Shown one piece after another: positions 40,779-50,037 of a DNA stretch of 64,000 bases (its first letter is position 1; each line of letters begins with the position of its first letter). The stretch lies in assembly GCF_029320955.1 (NCBI RefSeq), contig NZ_CP119757.1, forward strand, positions 2,604,001 through 2,668,000, in the 5' to 3' direction. Position numbers and translations under genes: made by a program. The notes below the pieces were generated by a model. It did not search any database and was not told where the DNA came from. It worked only from the letters and a program-made list of their open reading frames with translations. This DNA comes from Flavobacterium sp. YJ01. GTDB taxonomy: Bacteria > Bacteroidota > Bacteroidia > Flavobacteriales > Flavobacteriaceae.

Positions 40779-42026
40779 ATGATTTTAGAAATGAAAGTCC
40801 CATCACCAGGGGAATCAATAAAAGAAGTTGAAATTGCAACTTGGTTAGTAAAAGACGGAGATTATGTAGAAAAAGATCAGGCAATTGCTGAAGTTGATTC
40901 AGACAAAGCTACTCTTGAATTACCTGCTGAAATGAGCGGTGTAATTACACTAAAAGCTGAAGAAGGTGATACAGTTGCAGTTGGTGCTGTAGTTTGTTTA
41001 ATAGATACTGATGCTGCAAAACCTGCAGGTGATGCACCAGCAGCTCCAGCAGCTGAGGCTCCAAAAGCTGAAGCACCGAAAGCTGAAGCTCCAAAGGCAG
41101 AAGTAAAAGCTGAGGCTCCAAAAGCAGCTCCAGCAGCTACAAGTTATGCAGCAGGAACTCCATCTCCAGCAGCAAGAAAAATATTAGACGAAAAAAATAT
41201 AGCTCCGGCAACAGTTTCAGGAACTGGTAAAGGAGGAAGAATCACTAAAGATGATGCTGTAAATGCAGTACCGTCAATGGGAACTCCAACTGGTGGAAGC
41301 CGTGGAACTGAGCGCACAAAATTATCAATGTTACGTCGTAAAGTAGCAGAAAGATTAGTTTCGGCTAAAAACGAAACAGCTATGCTTACTACTTTTAACG
41401 AAGTAAACATGACGCCAATCAACCAAATTCGTAACGAATATAAAGATGCTTTCAAAGCTAAACACGGTGGTTTAGGTTTAGGTTTCATGTCATTCTTTAC
41501 AAAAGCAGTTACAAGAGCTTTAGAATTATATCCAGATGTAAACTCAATGATGGATGGTGATTACAAAATCGCTTACGATTTTGCTGACATCTCAATCGCA
41601 GTTTCTGGACCAAAAGGATTAATGGTTCCTGTTGTTCGTAATGCTGAATTGTTAACTTTCCGTGGAATTGAAGCTGAAATCAAAAGATTAGCTTTAAGAG
41701 CTCGCGATGGTCAAATTACAGTTGACGATATGACTGGCGGAACTTTCACAATCACAAACGGTGGTGTTTTCGGAAGTATGTTATCTACTCCAATCATCAA
41801 CCCTCCTCAATCAGGAATCTTAGGAATGCACAACATTATTGAGCGCCCGATTGCAGTAAACGGAAAAGTGGAGATTCACCCAATGATGTACGTTGCGCTT
41901 TCTTATGACCACAGAATTATCGACGGACGTGAGTCTGTTGGTTTCTTAGTTGCTGTAAAAGAAGCTCTAGAAAATCCAGTAGAATTATTAATGAATGGCG
42001 ATGCTAAACGTGCTTTAGAATTGTAA
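40779..42026 (+). CDS. sucB: 2-oxoglutarate dehydrogenase E2, dihydrolipoyl succinyltransferase
   Basis: Protein of 415 residues. An N-terminal lipoyl domain (residues 1-77, lipoylated Lys43 in [11 protein letters not shown]) is followed by a flexible Ala/Pro/Lys-rich linker (about 85-120, repeats of EAPKA), an E1/E3-binding domain (about 125-160, [13 protein letters not shown]) and the catalytic core with the active site [11 protein letters not shown] (His378, Asp382) and its ASP-x3-ITNGG-type motif [13 protein letters not shown]. Succinyl-CoA is the product. A strong terminator follows, closing sucAB. No E3 gene is in the window. Confidence 0.96.
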   Translation: MILEMKVPSPGESIKEVEIATWLVKDGDYVEKDQAIAEVDSDKATLELPAEMSGVITLKAEEGDTVAVGAVVCLIDTDAAKPAGDAPAAPAAEAPKAEAPKAEAPKAEVKAEAPKAAPAATSYAAGTPSPAARKILDEKNIAPATVSGTGKGGRITKDDAVNAVPSMGTPTGGSRGTERTKLSMLRRKVAERLVSAKNETAMLTTFNEVNMTPINQIRNEYKDAFKAKHGGLGLGFMSFFTKAVTRALELYPDVNSMMDGDYKIAYDFADISIAVSGPKGLMVPVVRNAELLTFRGIEAEIKRLALRARDGQITVDDMTGGTFTITNGGVFGSMLSTPIINPPQSGILGMHNIIERPIAVNGKVEIHPMMYVALSYDHRIIDGRESVGFLVAVKEALENPVELLMNGDAKRALEL

Positions 42027-42050
42027 TTGTAATAATTTTCAACAATACTT

Positions 42051-42086
42051 AAAAGCCTGTTCATTTGTTTGAACAGGCTTTTTTTT
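42051..42086 (+). terminator. terminator of sucAB
   Basis: AAGCCTGTTCA and TGAACAGGCTT form an 11-bp stem with a 6-base loop and a long T run. Confidence 0.9.
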
Positions 42087-42208
42087 CTTAATATCGTCTT
42101 AATTTTAGCTTAAGATGTTAATTTTTTAAATAAACGTAAATTTTACCCTTTAAAAAAAATTTTATTTAGAATAAATAAGGATAACTTGTATTATTAGCAT
42201 TCAACTGT

Positions 42209-42216
42209 TACATTTG
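42209..42216 (+). promoter_or_regulatory. promoter of the TonB-dependent receptor gene
   Basis: TACATTTG (-7) with a TTG at 42186-42188 20 bp upstream (-33), and the ATG 27 bp downstream. No Fur box could be recognised with confidence in the AT-rich sequence. Confidence 0.7.
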
Positions 42217-42242
42217 CGCTATTAAAATCAATTCTAAATAAA

Positions 42243-44723
42243 ATGAAATATAGATTTACAATTTCTTTTTTGAGTTTTTGTTTTGCTTTATTGACAAGCG
42301 TATCTGCACTTGCACAAGAAAAAGCAACTATTAAAGGTCAAATTAGCTTAACGAATAATCAAGCTGCAGACAATGTTTCTGTGGTATTAAAGGGAACAAA
42401 AATAGGAACTAGTACAGATGCAAATGGTTTCTATGAAATTAAAAACATCAAACCAGGCAACTATGTAATTAAAGTTTCTGGAATTGGATATTCTTCTAAA
42501 GAGAAAAGTGTTAGTTTAAATGGCGGCGATTCAATTATTGAAGATTTTAGAATTAGTGAAAATTCTCAAGAATTAAATGAAATCGTGGTAAATGGAAACA
42601 AAAAAAATCCATTAGCTCGTAAAGAAACACAGCAAGTATCAAGATTGCCTCTTAAAAATCTTGAAAACCCACAAGTTTACACTACTATTACTGCGGAACT
42701 TTTAAAAGAACAAGTTGTTACAAACATTGACGATGCACTTAAAAATGCTCCAGGTTTAACTCCGCTTTGGGCTTCTACAGGACGTGGAGGTGACGGAGCT
42801 GGATATTTCTCTTTAAGAGGATTTGCTGTACAGCCAACTATGATTAACGGATTACCAGGATTATCAAACGGAGGTTTAGATCCTGCTAACATCGATAAAA
42901 TTGAAGTAATTAAAGGACCATCTGGAACTTTATTCGGAAGTAGTTTGATCTCTTACGGAGGTTTAATCAACTTAACAACTAAAAAACCTTACGATCATTT
43001 TGGCGGAGAGGTTAGTTATACTGCAGGAAGCAACGGTTTAAACAGAGTTACTGCCGATGTTAATACTCCTGTTGATGATGAACACAAAATTAATTTCCGT
43101 GTAAACACAGCTTACCACACAGAAAATAGTTTTCAAGATGCTGGATTCAAAAAATCATTCTTTTTTGCTCCATCATTATCTTACCAAGTAAATGATAAAC
43201 TATCGTTTTTTGTTAATACAGAATTCATGAATAACAAGCAGACTAATGCTACTATGTTATTCTTAGATAGAGGTGCGCCATTAAGAGTTCATAATATGGA
43301 TGAATTAGGTTATGATAATAAACGTTCTTACACAAGTAACGAATTGGCAATCGAAACTCCTTCATACAACTTACAAGCTCAGATGAATTATAAATTCAAT
43401 GATCAATGGAGTTCTCAGACTGTAGTTTCAAGAGGTTCTTCTTCATCTGACGGATATTATTCTTATATCTATGAAGGCACACAATACGCTCCAGCTGCAA
43501 TCAACCAAGGAATTGTTTTAGGACGTTTTATGAATTATCAAAATTCTACAACGCTTACAACAGATATTCAACAAAACTTTATTGGTGATTTCAAAATTGG
43601 AAACATGAGAAATAGAATTGTTGCTGGTTTGGATTACTTTAATAGAGGAGTAATTGACAACAGTTCTAATTATGTATCGAATGGTAATATTTATATTGGT
43701 AATCTAGATTTAAAAACTGTAAACGAAAATCTTTACGGAATTACAGATCCAGCTAAATATATTACAAACGGAGATAACGGAAATCTAACTAAAGCTGGAA
43801 CTGATGCTCTTATCGCTTCTGCTGGTATGAGCAACAACAGAACAAAACAAGAAGTTTATAGCGCATACGTTTCTGATGTATTCAACTTTACTCCTGCTTT
43901 GTCTGCAATGGCAAGTTTACGTGTTGACCGTTTTATGACTGCTGGTAATGTAGCGACAAAAGATGACGACTTTAACCAAACTGCTTTTTCTCCTAAATTC
44001 GGTTTAGTATATCAGCCAATCTTGGATAAAGTTTCGATTTTTGCAAACTACATGGATGGTTTTGCAAATTCTGCTCCGGTAACAGAAATTTTACAAGACG
44101 GAACTAGTCGTCCAAGAACTTTTAAACCAGAGCACGCTAACCAATTCGAAATTGGAACAAAATTAAACATCTTTAGAGATAAACTTTATGCTACATTCAG
44201 CTACTACGATATTCAAGTAAAAGATCAAGTTTATGTAGTTTATACTGCAACAACTCAAACAGCATTTCAAGATGGAGCGCAAAGAAATAAAGGTTTTGAA
44301 GCAGAGTTTATTGCAAATCCAGTTGCAGGTTTAAACATCGTTGCAGGTTATAGCTATGTTGATGCTGTATTAAACGCTGGAGATCCTTCTTTTGTAGGAC
44401 ATAGACCAGAAAGTTCTGGCCCAAGAAACTTAGCAAATCTTTGGGCAAGTTATAAATTCCCAGAAGGAGATTTACAAGGCTTTGGTTTAGGTTTTGGAGG
44501 GAACTATGCTGACAAAAACTTAATTATGAACAGAAATGTTGTAGGTCAGTTTGCATTACCTTCTTATACTGTTTTAAATTCTTCAATTTTCTACGGTACA
44601 GAAAAATACACATTGACATTAAAATTAGACAATATTGCTAATGTTGATACTTACGATGGTTGGTCAACAATTCATCCAAGAAATATGAGAACTGTTGCGG
44701 CAAACTTCTCGTATAGATTCTAA
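42243..44723 (+). CDS. TonB-dependent siderophore receptor
   Basis: Outer-membrane receptor of 826 residues. The signal peptide ends about residue 24 (TSVSALAQ). A CarboxypepD_reg-like domain (about 28-115; GTSTDANGFYEIKNIKPGNY) precedes the plug (about 125-260, with NGLPGLSNGGLDPANIDKIE, IKGPSGTLFG) and a 22-strand barrel ending in an aromatic residue (ANFSYRF). The TonB-box region is near ELNEIVVNGNK. The plug and barrel resemble FhuA/FoxA-like ferric-siderophore receptors. It heads a locus with two small membrane proteins and two PepSY proteins that would reduce or process the iron complex. The siderophore is unknown. Confidence 0.9.
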   Translation: MKYRFTISFLSFCFALLTSVSALAQEKATIKGQISLTNNQAADNVSVVLKGTKIGTSTDANGFYEIKNIKPGNYVIKVSGIGYSSKEKSVSLNGGDSIIEDFRISENSQELNEIVVNGNKKNPLARKETQQVSRLPLKNLENPQVYTTITAELLKEQVVTNIDDALKNAPGLTPLWASTGRGGDGAGYFSLRGFAVQPTMINGLPGLSNGGLDPANIDKIEVIKGPSGTLFGSSLISYGGLINLTTKKPYDHFGGEVSYTAGSNGLNRVTADVNTPVDDEHKINFRVNTAYHTENSFQDAGFKKSFFFAPSLSYQVNDKLSFFVNTEFMNNKQTNATMLFLDRGAPLRVHNMDELGYDNKRSYTSNELAIETPSYNLQAQMNYKFNDQWSSQTVVSRGSSSSDGYYSYIYEGTQYAPAAINQGIVLGRFMNYQNSTTLTTDIQQNFIGDFKIGNMRNRIVAGLDYFNRGVIDNSSNYVSNGNIYIGNLDLKTVNENLYGITDPAKYITNGDNGNLTKAGTDALIASAGMSNNRTKQEVYSAYVSDVFNFTPALSAMASLRVDRFMTAGNVATKDDDFNQTAFSPKFGLVYQPILDKVSIFANYMDGFANSAPVTEILQDGTSRPRTFKPEHANQFEIGTKLNIFRDKLYATFSYYDIQVKDQVYVVYTATTQTAFQDGAQRNKGFEAEFIANPVAGLNIVAGYSYVDAVLNAGDPSFVGHRPESSGPRNLANLWASYKFPEGDLQGFGLGFGGNYADKNLIMNRNVVGQFALPSYTVLNSSIFYGTEKYTLTLKLDNIANVDTYDGWSTIHPRNMRTVAANFSYRF

Positions 44724-44735
44724 TAAAAAATCATT

Positions 44736-44770
44736 AAAAACACCTTTCTTCAACAGGAAAGGTGTTTTTT
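44736..44770 (+). terminator. terminator after the TonB receptor gene
   Basis: AAAACACCTTTC and GAAAGGTGTTTT arms with a short loop, followed by T. It lies between the receptor gene and the next gene, so the receptor message can end here with partial read-through to the membrane genes. Confidence 0.8.
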
Positions 44771-44784
44771 AAATTTTAAAGATT

Positions 44785-45117
44785 ATGATTACAATTGCCA
44801 GTCTTATTGTTTTTTTAGCTTTTTATACACTTTACTATACCTCAAAAAGAGCTGTATTGTCGTATGATTTAGGTTTTGAAAAATGGATGAAAAACAATCC
44901 AAAACCAACAAAATTTATTGGACTATTCTTATTGTTAACAGCATACTTAATGTGGCTTTTTACACAATCTCTAGGCTGTGGCACTTTGATGTTTTTTATT
45001 CAATTAATGACAATCGGAAGTTTAATCGTTATTCTTCAACCATTAAAAAAAGTAAACAGTAAAGCACTTTTAGCCTTGCTGATTATAATTGCACTATTAG
45101 AGTTTTATTATCATTAA
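44785..45117 (+). CDS. small membrane protein, DUF3325-like
   Basis: Protein of 110 residues with three or four hydrophobic helices. The layout and the segment TLYYTSKRAVLSYDLGFEKW resemble DUF3325 proteins, which sit next to PepSY and TonB receptor genes in other bacteria. A LGCGTLMFFIQLM segment carries one Cys. It is 14 bp before the DUF3649-like gene. Role unknown; probably part of the inner-membrane ferric-siderophore handling complex. Confidence 0.6.
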   Translation: MITIASLIVFLAFYTLYYTSKRAVLSYDLGFEKWMKNNPKPTKFIGLFLLLTAYLMWLFTQSLGCGTLMFFIQLMTIGSLIVILQPLKKVNSKALLALLIIIALLEFYYH

Positions 45118-45131
45118 GATTTTTTTACAAT

Positions 45132-45431
45132 ATGCCAGCAAATTCAAAATATTTAAATCCAGCATTTTGGCCACGCTTTTCTAAAATTACAGCGGCAATT
45201 TTAGGAGGTTACTTTGTTTCTGTTACTTTTCATTTGGCTTTAGCTTCTTGGTTTAATCGTGCAAATGTGCTTATAACAATGGCTTTCAGCGGTTTTATTC
45301 TTTGGGTTGCTTTAATGGTAATTGCATTTTTAGCTAAAAGCGGCTGGAAAATATGGGGAGTATACATTCTTTTAACTTTACTTTTCTGTCTTCTAATCTA
45401 TCTTGGTCAAACCTATAACACGGCGAAATAA
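45132..45431 (+). CDS. small membrane protein, DUF3649-like
   Basis: Protein of 99 residues with three predicted helices (about 15-35, 46-66, 72-93). FWPRFSKITAAILGGYFVS at the start matches the DUF3649 pattern of iron-uptake-linked membrane proteins. It lies between the DUF3325-like and PepSY genes, with 14-bp and 3-bp gaps, so the three are one operon. Confidence 0.65.
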   Translation: MPANSKYLNPAFWPRFSKITAAILGGYFVSVTFHLALASWFNRANVLITMAFSGFILWVALMVIAFLAKSGWKIWGVYILLTLLFCLLIYLGQTYNTAK

Positions 45432-45434
45432 TAT

Positions 45435-46985
45435 ATGAACAACCGTCATTATAACATCTATTTTCACACTCATACCGTAAGCGGAATCGTTATCAGTGTA
45501 GTTCTATTTGTAATTTTCTTTGCTGGATCTTTTTCTTTTTTTAGAGATGAAATCATCAATTGGGAAAGAAGTGAATCTACAGCAATCACAAGAGAAATTC
45601 AATTGGACTATGATAAAGCGCTAAAACATCTTGATGAAAAATATGTATTGCACGGCAGAAACATCACTATTTCTAAACCTTCTATAGAAGAAAGAGTTGG
45701 CGTTTATATGGAAGGAACCAAAGATACTTTGGCTCCAGCAAAACAAAAAGAAGGTCAGTTTTTCTATTTAAATCCTACAAACTATAAATCTTTTACTTAT
45801 GAAGAATCTTATTCGTTAGGAGAACTTTTGTATCGTCTTCATTTTCTTGCCCAAATTCCGTATCCGATTGGCTATTATTTATCTGGATTTGTGGCTTTGT
45901 TTTTCTTGTTCGCGATTGTAACTGGAGTTTTATTGCACTGGAATAAAATTGTTTCAAACTTTTATATTTTCCGTCCAAAAGAAAAACTAAAAACACTTTG
46001 GACTGATGCACACACAGCTTTAGGAATGATTGGTTTGCCTTTTCAATTTGTATATGCGGTTACTGGTGCATTTTTCATGATCAAACTTCTAATTGTCGCG
46101 CCAGCCGTAATGGCTTTATACAATGGCGATCAAGATAAATTATATAAAGAATTAGAATACACCGATCCAGATTATAAATTTGAAAATAAAAAATTAGCCA
46201 ATCCATTTAATATTGACGAATTGGTTGCTAAAACAAAAAAGAATTGGTCTGATTTTGAAATTACGCGTGTTTTCATTCAAAACTACGGCGACGCTAATAT
46301 GCACGTTTTAGTGGAAGGTGAATTATTAAGCCACAAAAAATTTACCGGAATCGGAAAAGTGGTTTATCGAATCTCTGACGGAAAAGAAATCGCTAAAAAA
46401 GATCCAATCGCACAAACGAGTTATTTAGATGTTGTAAAAAATGTTTTATACAGAATTCATTTTGGAGATTATGGCGGATATGCTTTAAAAATCGTAAGTT
46501 TCATTTTAGGAATTATAACTTGTTTTGTAATCATTTCCGGAGTTATGATTTGGCTGGTTGCCAGACAGAAAAATAATATGCCAGAAAAGAAAAGACGTTT
46601 TAATGCAGCGGTTGTTCGTATTTATTTGGCTATTTGTTTAAGCATGTACCCAATTACTGCTTTGGCTTTTATCGGAAGTAAAATTTTCTATCCATTAAGT
46701 CAATCAAATCTATTTACGCTTTATTTTGGCGGATGGTTATTGCTAACAATCTTCTTTATCCTAAAAAAGAACGATTCGTTTACCAATAAAGCTTGCTTGA
46801 TTTCTGGAAGTATTTTAGGATTCTTGATTCCAATTACAAACGGAATTGTGTCAGGAGATTGGTTTTGGACTTCTTTTATGGAAAATAAAATTCAGATTTT
46901 CTTTATTGATGTTTTCTGGATTTTCTTGGCTTCAATATCTTTATATGTTGCCTATCATTTAAAACCTAAAAAAACTGTTGCTTAA
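45435..46985 (+). CDS. PepSY-associated transmembrane protein, probable ferric-siderophore reductase
   Basis: Inner-membrane protein of 516 residues of the PepSY_TM family (PiuB/FsrB-like). An N-terminal helix (YFHTHTVSGIVISVVLFVIF) is followed by a large periplasmic loop, a core with conserved His (LLHWNKIV, DAHTALGMIG, RIHFGDYGGY) and about four C-terminal helices that are an extra module compared with the second PepSY protein. The histidines could bind heme. Relatives reduce iron released from siderophores. Start at ATG 45435, 3 bp after the preceding gene. Confidence 0.82.
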   Translation: MNNRHYNIYFHTHTVSGIVISVVLFVIFFAGSFSFFRDEIINWERSESTAITREIQLDYDKALKHLDEKYVLHGRNITISKPSIEERVGVYMEGTKDTLAPAKQKEGQFFYLNPTNYKSFTYEESYSLGELLYRLHFLAQIPYPIGYYLSGFVALFFLFAIVTGVLLHWNKIVSNFYIFRPKEKLKTLWTDAHTALGMIGLPFQFVYAVTGAFFMIKLLIVAPAVMALYNGDQDKLYKELEYTDPDYKFENKKLANPFNIDELVAKTKKNWSDFEITRVFIQNYGDANMHVLVEGELLSHKKFTGIGKVVYRISDGKEIAKKDPIAQTSYLDVVKNVLYRIHFGDYGGYALKIVSFILGIITCFVIISGVMIWLVARQKNNMPEKKRRFNAAVVRIYLAICLSMYPITALAFIGSKIFYPLSQSNLFTLYFGGWLLLTIFFILKKNDSFTNKACLISGSILGFLIPITNGIVSGDWFWTSFMENKIQIFFIDVFWIFLASISLYVAYHLKPKKTVA

Positions 46986-46996
46986 TTGTTTTTTTT

Positions 46997-47055
46997 GCCA
47001 CAAATCTCACGAATTTGCACGAATTAAATTTGTGGAAATTTGCGAAATTCGTGGC
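46997..47055. repeat. dyad repeat after the first PepSY gene
   Basis: GCCACAAATCTCACGAATTT pairs imperfectly with AAATTTGCGAAATTCGTGGC, and a shared CGAATT word is repeated inside. Another REP-like spacer element of the kind seen elsewhere in the window. Confidence 0.6.
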
Positions 47056-47149
47056 TAACTTTTTTACTCTTTGAGTAATAAATTAAAATTAGCATAAATA
47101 ATTTGCCCTATATTGATTTTGCGTATACTTTTACGCTTTTAATCAAAAA

Positions 47150-48262
47150 ATGGGGTTCAAAACTAAAATACGTTTTCTGCATAAATGGCTCGGGTTAATT
47201 TCTGGGCTTATTGTTTTTATAATCAGTGTTACGGGCTGCATTTTCTGTTTTCATGATGAAATAAAAGACATTACCAGAAAAGAATGGCGTTTGGTTGAAC
47301 CTCAAAATAAACCTTTTCTTCTTCCTTCCGTTTTAGAAGAAAAAGCAAAAGAAATTCTTCCGAAAAATAAAATCAGTATGGTTTCTTATTATGGAAAAAA
47401 CCGTTCTGCGATTGTCTACACATATTCTGATTCTGAAAACTTATATCTGTATTTCAATCCTTACACAGGAAAATATTTAAAAACCGAAAATCCAGAAACT
47501 GATTTTTTCATTATTGTTGAATATATTCATTTGTACTTACTCCTTCCCGATTATATCGGAAAACATATTATTGGCGGCGCGACCATAATTTTTATCCTTT
47601 TATTAATTTCTGGAATTATACAATGGTGGCCTAAAAAAAGAGCTGATTTAAAAAGAAGCTTAACTGTAAAATGGTCTGCAAAATGGCGTCGTGTTAATTA
47701 CGATTGGCACAATACTTCTGGCTTTTACATTTCTACTATTGCCTTAATTTTAGCCATAACTGGGCTTACCTTTACATACGAATGGGTTGGCGACGGAATT
47801 TATAAATCCTTTAATTTTGGAGGTGACAAAGCTTTGGAAACTAAAATTCCTGTTGTTGACACCACAAAATTCAAAACAAATGCTACAAATGCAATTGATC
47901 TTGCTTTTATTCAAACTCAAAAACTACAACCAAATGCAGAAATGATGTTTGTTTTAATTCCGCAGCAGAAAGGTGATATTATAAGTACAGGCGCATATCC
48001 GCATACGTTACGTTATGATCATCAAAGCAATTATTATTTTCACCCAAATGATGGAAAACTAATTCAGAAACAACCTTTTGAAAATAAAAGTCTCGGTTTG
48101 CAAGTTGTAGAAATGAATTATGGAATTCATACTGGCCAAGTATTAGATTTACCCGGAAAAATTATTGCTTTTATCGTGAGTTTATTTGCTGCCGCACTTC
48201 CAGTGACAGGATTTATCATTTGGTATGGAAGAAATTTCAAAAACAAAAAAGTTAAAGCATAA
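47150..48262 (+). CDS. PepSY-associated transmembrane protein (second copy)
   Basis: Inner-membrane protein of 370 residues with four helices and the PepSY_TM core: LHKWLGLISGLIVFIISVTG at the start, EYIHLYLLLPDYIGKHIIGG, YDWHNTSGFYISTIALI and NYGIHTGQVLDLPGKII near the end. Conserved His in each helix pair fit heme or iron binding. It is shorter than the neighbouring copy, lacking the C-terminal helices. It lies 164 bp after the first PepSY gene, with a dyad element between, so it may have its own promoter (a weak TACTTTTA is present). Probably a second reductase of the iron locus. Confidence 0.8.
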   Translation: MGFKTKIRFLHKWLGLISGLIVFIISVTGCIFCFHDEIKDITRKEWRLVEPQNKPFLLPSVLEEKAKEILPKNKISMVSYYGKNRSAIVYTYSDSENLYLYFNPYTGKYLKTENPETDFFIIVEYIHLYLLLPDYIGKHIIGGATIIFILLLISGIIQWWPKKRADLKRSLTVKWSAKWRRVNYDWHNTSGFYISTIALILAITGLTFTYEWVGDGIYKSFNFGGDKALETKIPVVDTTKFKTNATNAIDLAFIQTQKLQPNAEMMFVLIPQQKGDIISTGAYPHTLRYDHQSNYYFHPNDGKLIQKQPFENKSLGLQVVEMNYGIHTGQVLDLPGKIIAFIVSLFAAALPVTGFIIWYGRNFKNKKVKA

Positions 48263-48264
48263 AA

Positions 48265-48291
48265 AAAACCGTTCTGAAGAAGAACGGTTTT
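48265..48291. terminator. bidirectional terminator between convergent genes
   Basis: AAAACCGTTCT and AGAACGGTTTT, an 11-bp stem with a 5-base loop, flanked by A and T runs. Confidence 0.88.
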
Positions 48292-48315
48292 AACTTATCT
48301 AAGAAATTCTCTTAA

Positions 48316-48663
48316 TTAGTTTCTGTTGGCAACAGCGTTTTTTTGTATATTCTTAACGGAACTCACTTTACTGTCAGCGAAAGCTACCTCAGTAAGATTT
48401 TTATCATTGAAAAACATCCATTTTCCAGTTTTTAATCCTTCAGTATATTCACCTTCTACAGTTTTATTTCCTCTTTCATCATAAGATACCCAAACACCGT
48501 CCAATTTTCCATCTTTAAAAAAGCCTTCCTGCTGTATTTTACCATTGTCATAATAATAAGTAGCTTTTACTTTATTTCCAACAGTTTCTAACTCAGGAGT
48601 ACCTTCTTGTGCTGTTAAAATTCCAGAGAATAACACAGCCGCTAAAATCACACACTTTTTCAT
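48316..48663 (-). CDS. YwqK/MORN-repeat-like secreted protein
   Basis: Protein of 115 residues with a signal peptide (about 1-18, ending LTAQ). The rest holds short repeats of the type YYDNGKIQQEGFFKDGKLDG, YDERGNKTVEGEYTEGLKTG, the pattern of YwqK/MORN-like families. Database names sometimes call this an antitoxin, but no toxin gene is next to it here. The mature part is only about 95 residues. Function unknown; envelope or secreted location is likely. Confidence 0.75.
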   Translation of the reverse strand: MKKCVILAAVLFSGILTAQEGTPELETVGNKVKATYYYDNGKIQQEGFFKDGKLDGVWVSYDERGNKTVEGEYTEGLKTGKWMFFNDKNLTEVAFADSKVSSVKNIQKNAVANRN

Positions 48664-48800
48664 ATCTTTAGGTATTAAATGTTATTGAATGTTACCAAAT
48701 TGTTATCAAATATAGTTAATAGTTTACATTAAAAAAACTTTTGCTTAACAATTTGATAACATTGAGTAAAAACTTAACATTGGAAAAAGATATAAAAAGA

Positions 48801-48827
48801 AAAAACCAGCGCTGAAGCACTGGTTTT
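48801..48827 (-). terminator. terminator of the TlpA-like gene
   Basis: AAAACCAG and CTGGTTTT arms, extended by GC pairing across one mismatch, with a T run on the minus-strand side. Confidence 0.75.
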
Positions 48828-48884
48828 ACTGGTATTTTAGAAAAAATTAAATTTTACGATAACGTTATAAATTTCGTAAATATT

Positions 48885-49880
48885 TTAGTTCAATAATGCA
48901 CTAAGTTCTTTATCAAGCTCAGGATCAGATGGTCTAGGCGCTTCAGACTTTACAATATTTCCTTTAGGATCAATTAAAATAAATCTCGGAATTCCAGTTA
49001 CACCGTAATTCATAACAAACTCAGATTCCCAATCTTTATCAGCAAAAAGCTGTGTTCCGCCAAGATTTTTATCGGTTACAAATTTTTTCCATTTTTCGTT
49101 GTCTTTCAGTTTATCAATAGAAATGCTCACGAATTCGATGTTTTTTCCATGATACTTTTCTTCAATCTTTTGCAAATACGGAATCTCAGCTCTACAAGGC
49201 GCACACCAAGTTGCCCAAAGATCAATGTAAACATATTTTCCTTTTAAATCAGAAAGCTTTGTTTTTCCTCCTTTAAAGTTTTCGTAGTCAAAACCAGGAG
49301 ATGGTTTTCCAATCATTTCATTAGCTTTCGCTACTCTTTCATAATTTTCTGCCGCATATTGGTGGAAACTTTCAAAGCTGCGTTTTAAAGCTGCTTTAAA
49401 TTCTGGATCTAAATCGCCTTTTTCAACACTTTCTGTATCCTTTTTTAACTTACCATCAAGTAACGCAGTAAATTCTGCTGCTTCTTTTTTGAAAGCGTCA
49501 TTTTGAAAAGTTTCATCTTTTAAAGCTTGCTGTGCCAAAAAATTACTTTCGTTTACACCTTTACCTTTATATACAATCGTTTCATCAAATTCTTTTGCAT
49601 TCATTGTCAAATTAACTTCAGAATTTGGTTTTAAATAAAGATTAGAAGATTCTTTTCCGTCAGAAAACATATAAAATCCTTTTGGAGCATCAAAGGTTGC
49701 AGCAAAAACTCCTTTTTTGTCAATTGGAATTACTTGCTTAAAATTATCTTTCCCTCTTATTATTAAGGTATCACTATTTCTATTTTCGATTTTAGCAGTG
49801 AATTTTATCGAATTATTGCTTTGCCCTATAACATTCAAAGCATTAAAAATTACCAAACCAGCAACAAAAAGTTTCTTCAT
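48885..49880 (-). CDS. TlpA-like periplasmic thiol-disulfide oxidoreductase with DUF4369-like N-terminus
   Basis: Exported protein of 331 residues. The signal peptide (about 1-19) is followed by a beta-rich DUF4369-type domain (about 22-120), a helical linker and a thioredoxin domain (about 193-331) with the redox motif WATWCAPCRAEIP. The C-terminal part includes the cis-proline region GVTGIPRFILIDPKG. It would reduce or exchange disulfides in periplasmic proteins, possibly in cytochrome c maturation. The gene is alone, divergent from aspS, with a TAGTTTTG -7 element. Confidence 0.88.
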   Translation of the reverse strand: MKKLFVAGLVIFNALNVIGQSNNSIKFTAKIENRNSDTLIIRGKDNFKQVIPIDKKGVFAATFDAPKGFYMFSDGKESSNLYLKPNSEVNLTMNAKEFDETIVYKGKGVNESNFLAQQALKDETFQNDAFKKEAAEFTALLDGKLKKDTESVEKGDLDPEFKAALKRSFESFHQYAAENYERVAKANEMIGKPSPGFDYENFKGGKTKLSDLKGKYVYIDLWATWCAPCRAEIPYLQKIEEKYHGKNIEFVSISIDKLKDNEKWKKFVTDKNLGGTQLFADKDWESEFVMNYGVTGIPRFILIDPKGNIVKSEAPRPSDPELDKELSALLN

Positions 49881-49908
49881 GGATATTATTATTTGTTTTT
49901 TAGAGTAT

Positions 49909-49916
49909 CAAAACTA
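49909..49916 (-). promoter_or_regulatory. -7 promoter element for the TlpA-like gene
   Basis: Minus-strand TAGTTTTG, matching TAnnTTTG, 28 bp before the ATG. Confidence 0.6.
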
Positions 49917-50011
49917 AAAAATTAAAGCTTCGGAATTTCACAATTAACAATTTATTTGAAATTATTATGCATCAACTTATCACTTTACTATATTAATTTG
50001 AATTTTGTGTT

Positions 50012-50019
50012 TACTTTTG
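50012..50019 (+). promoter_or_regulatory. -7 promoter element for aspS
   Basis: TACTTTTG, perfect TAnnTTTG, 18 bp before the ATG. Confidence 0.65.
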
Positions 50020-50037
50020 CAGTCTAAAATTTAGATC

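Noticed and set aside
48316..48663. YwqK-like gene as part of a toxin-antitoxin system
   Set aside because: No toxin candidate is adjacent; the protein has a signal peptide, which does not suit an antitoxin.
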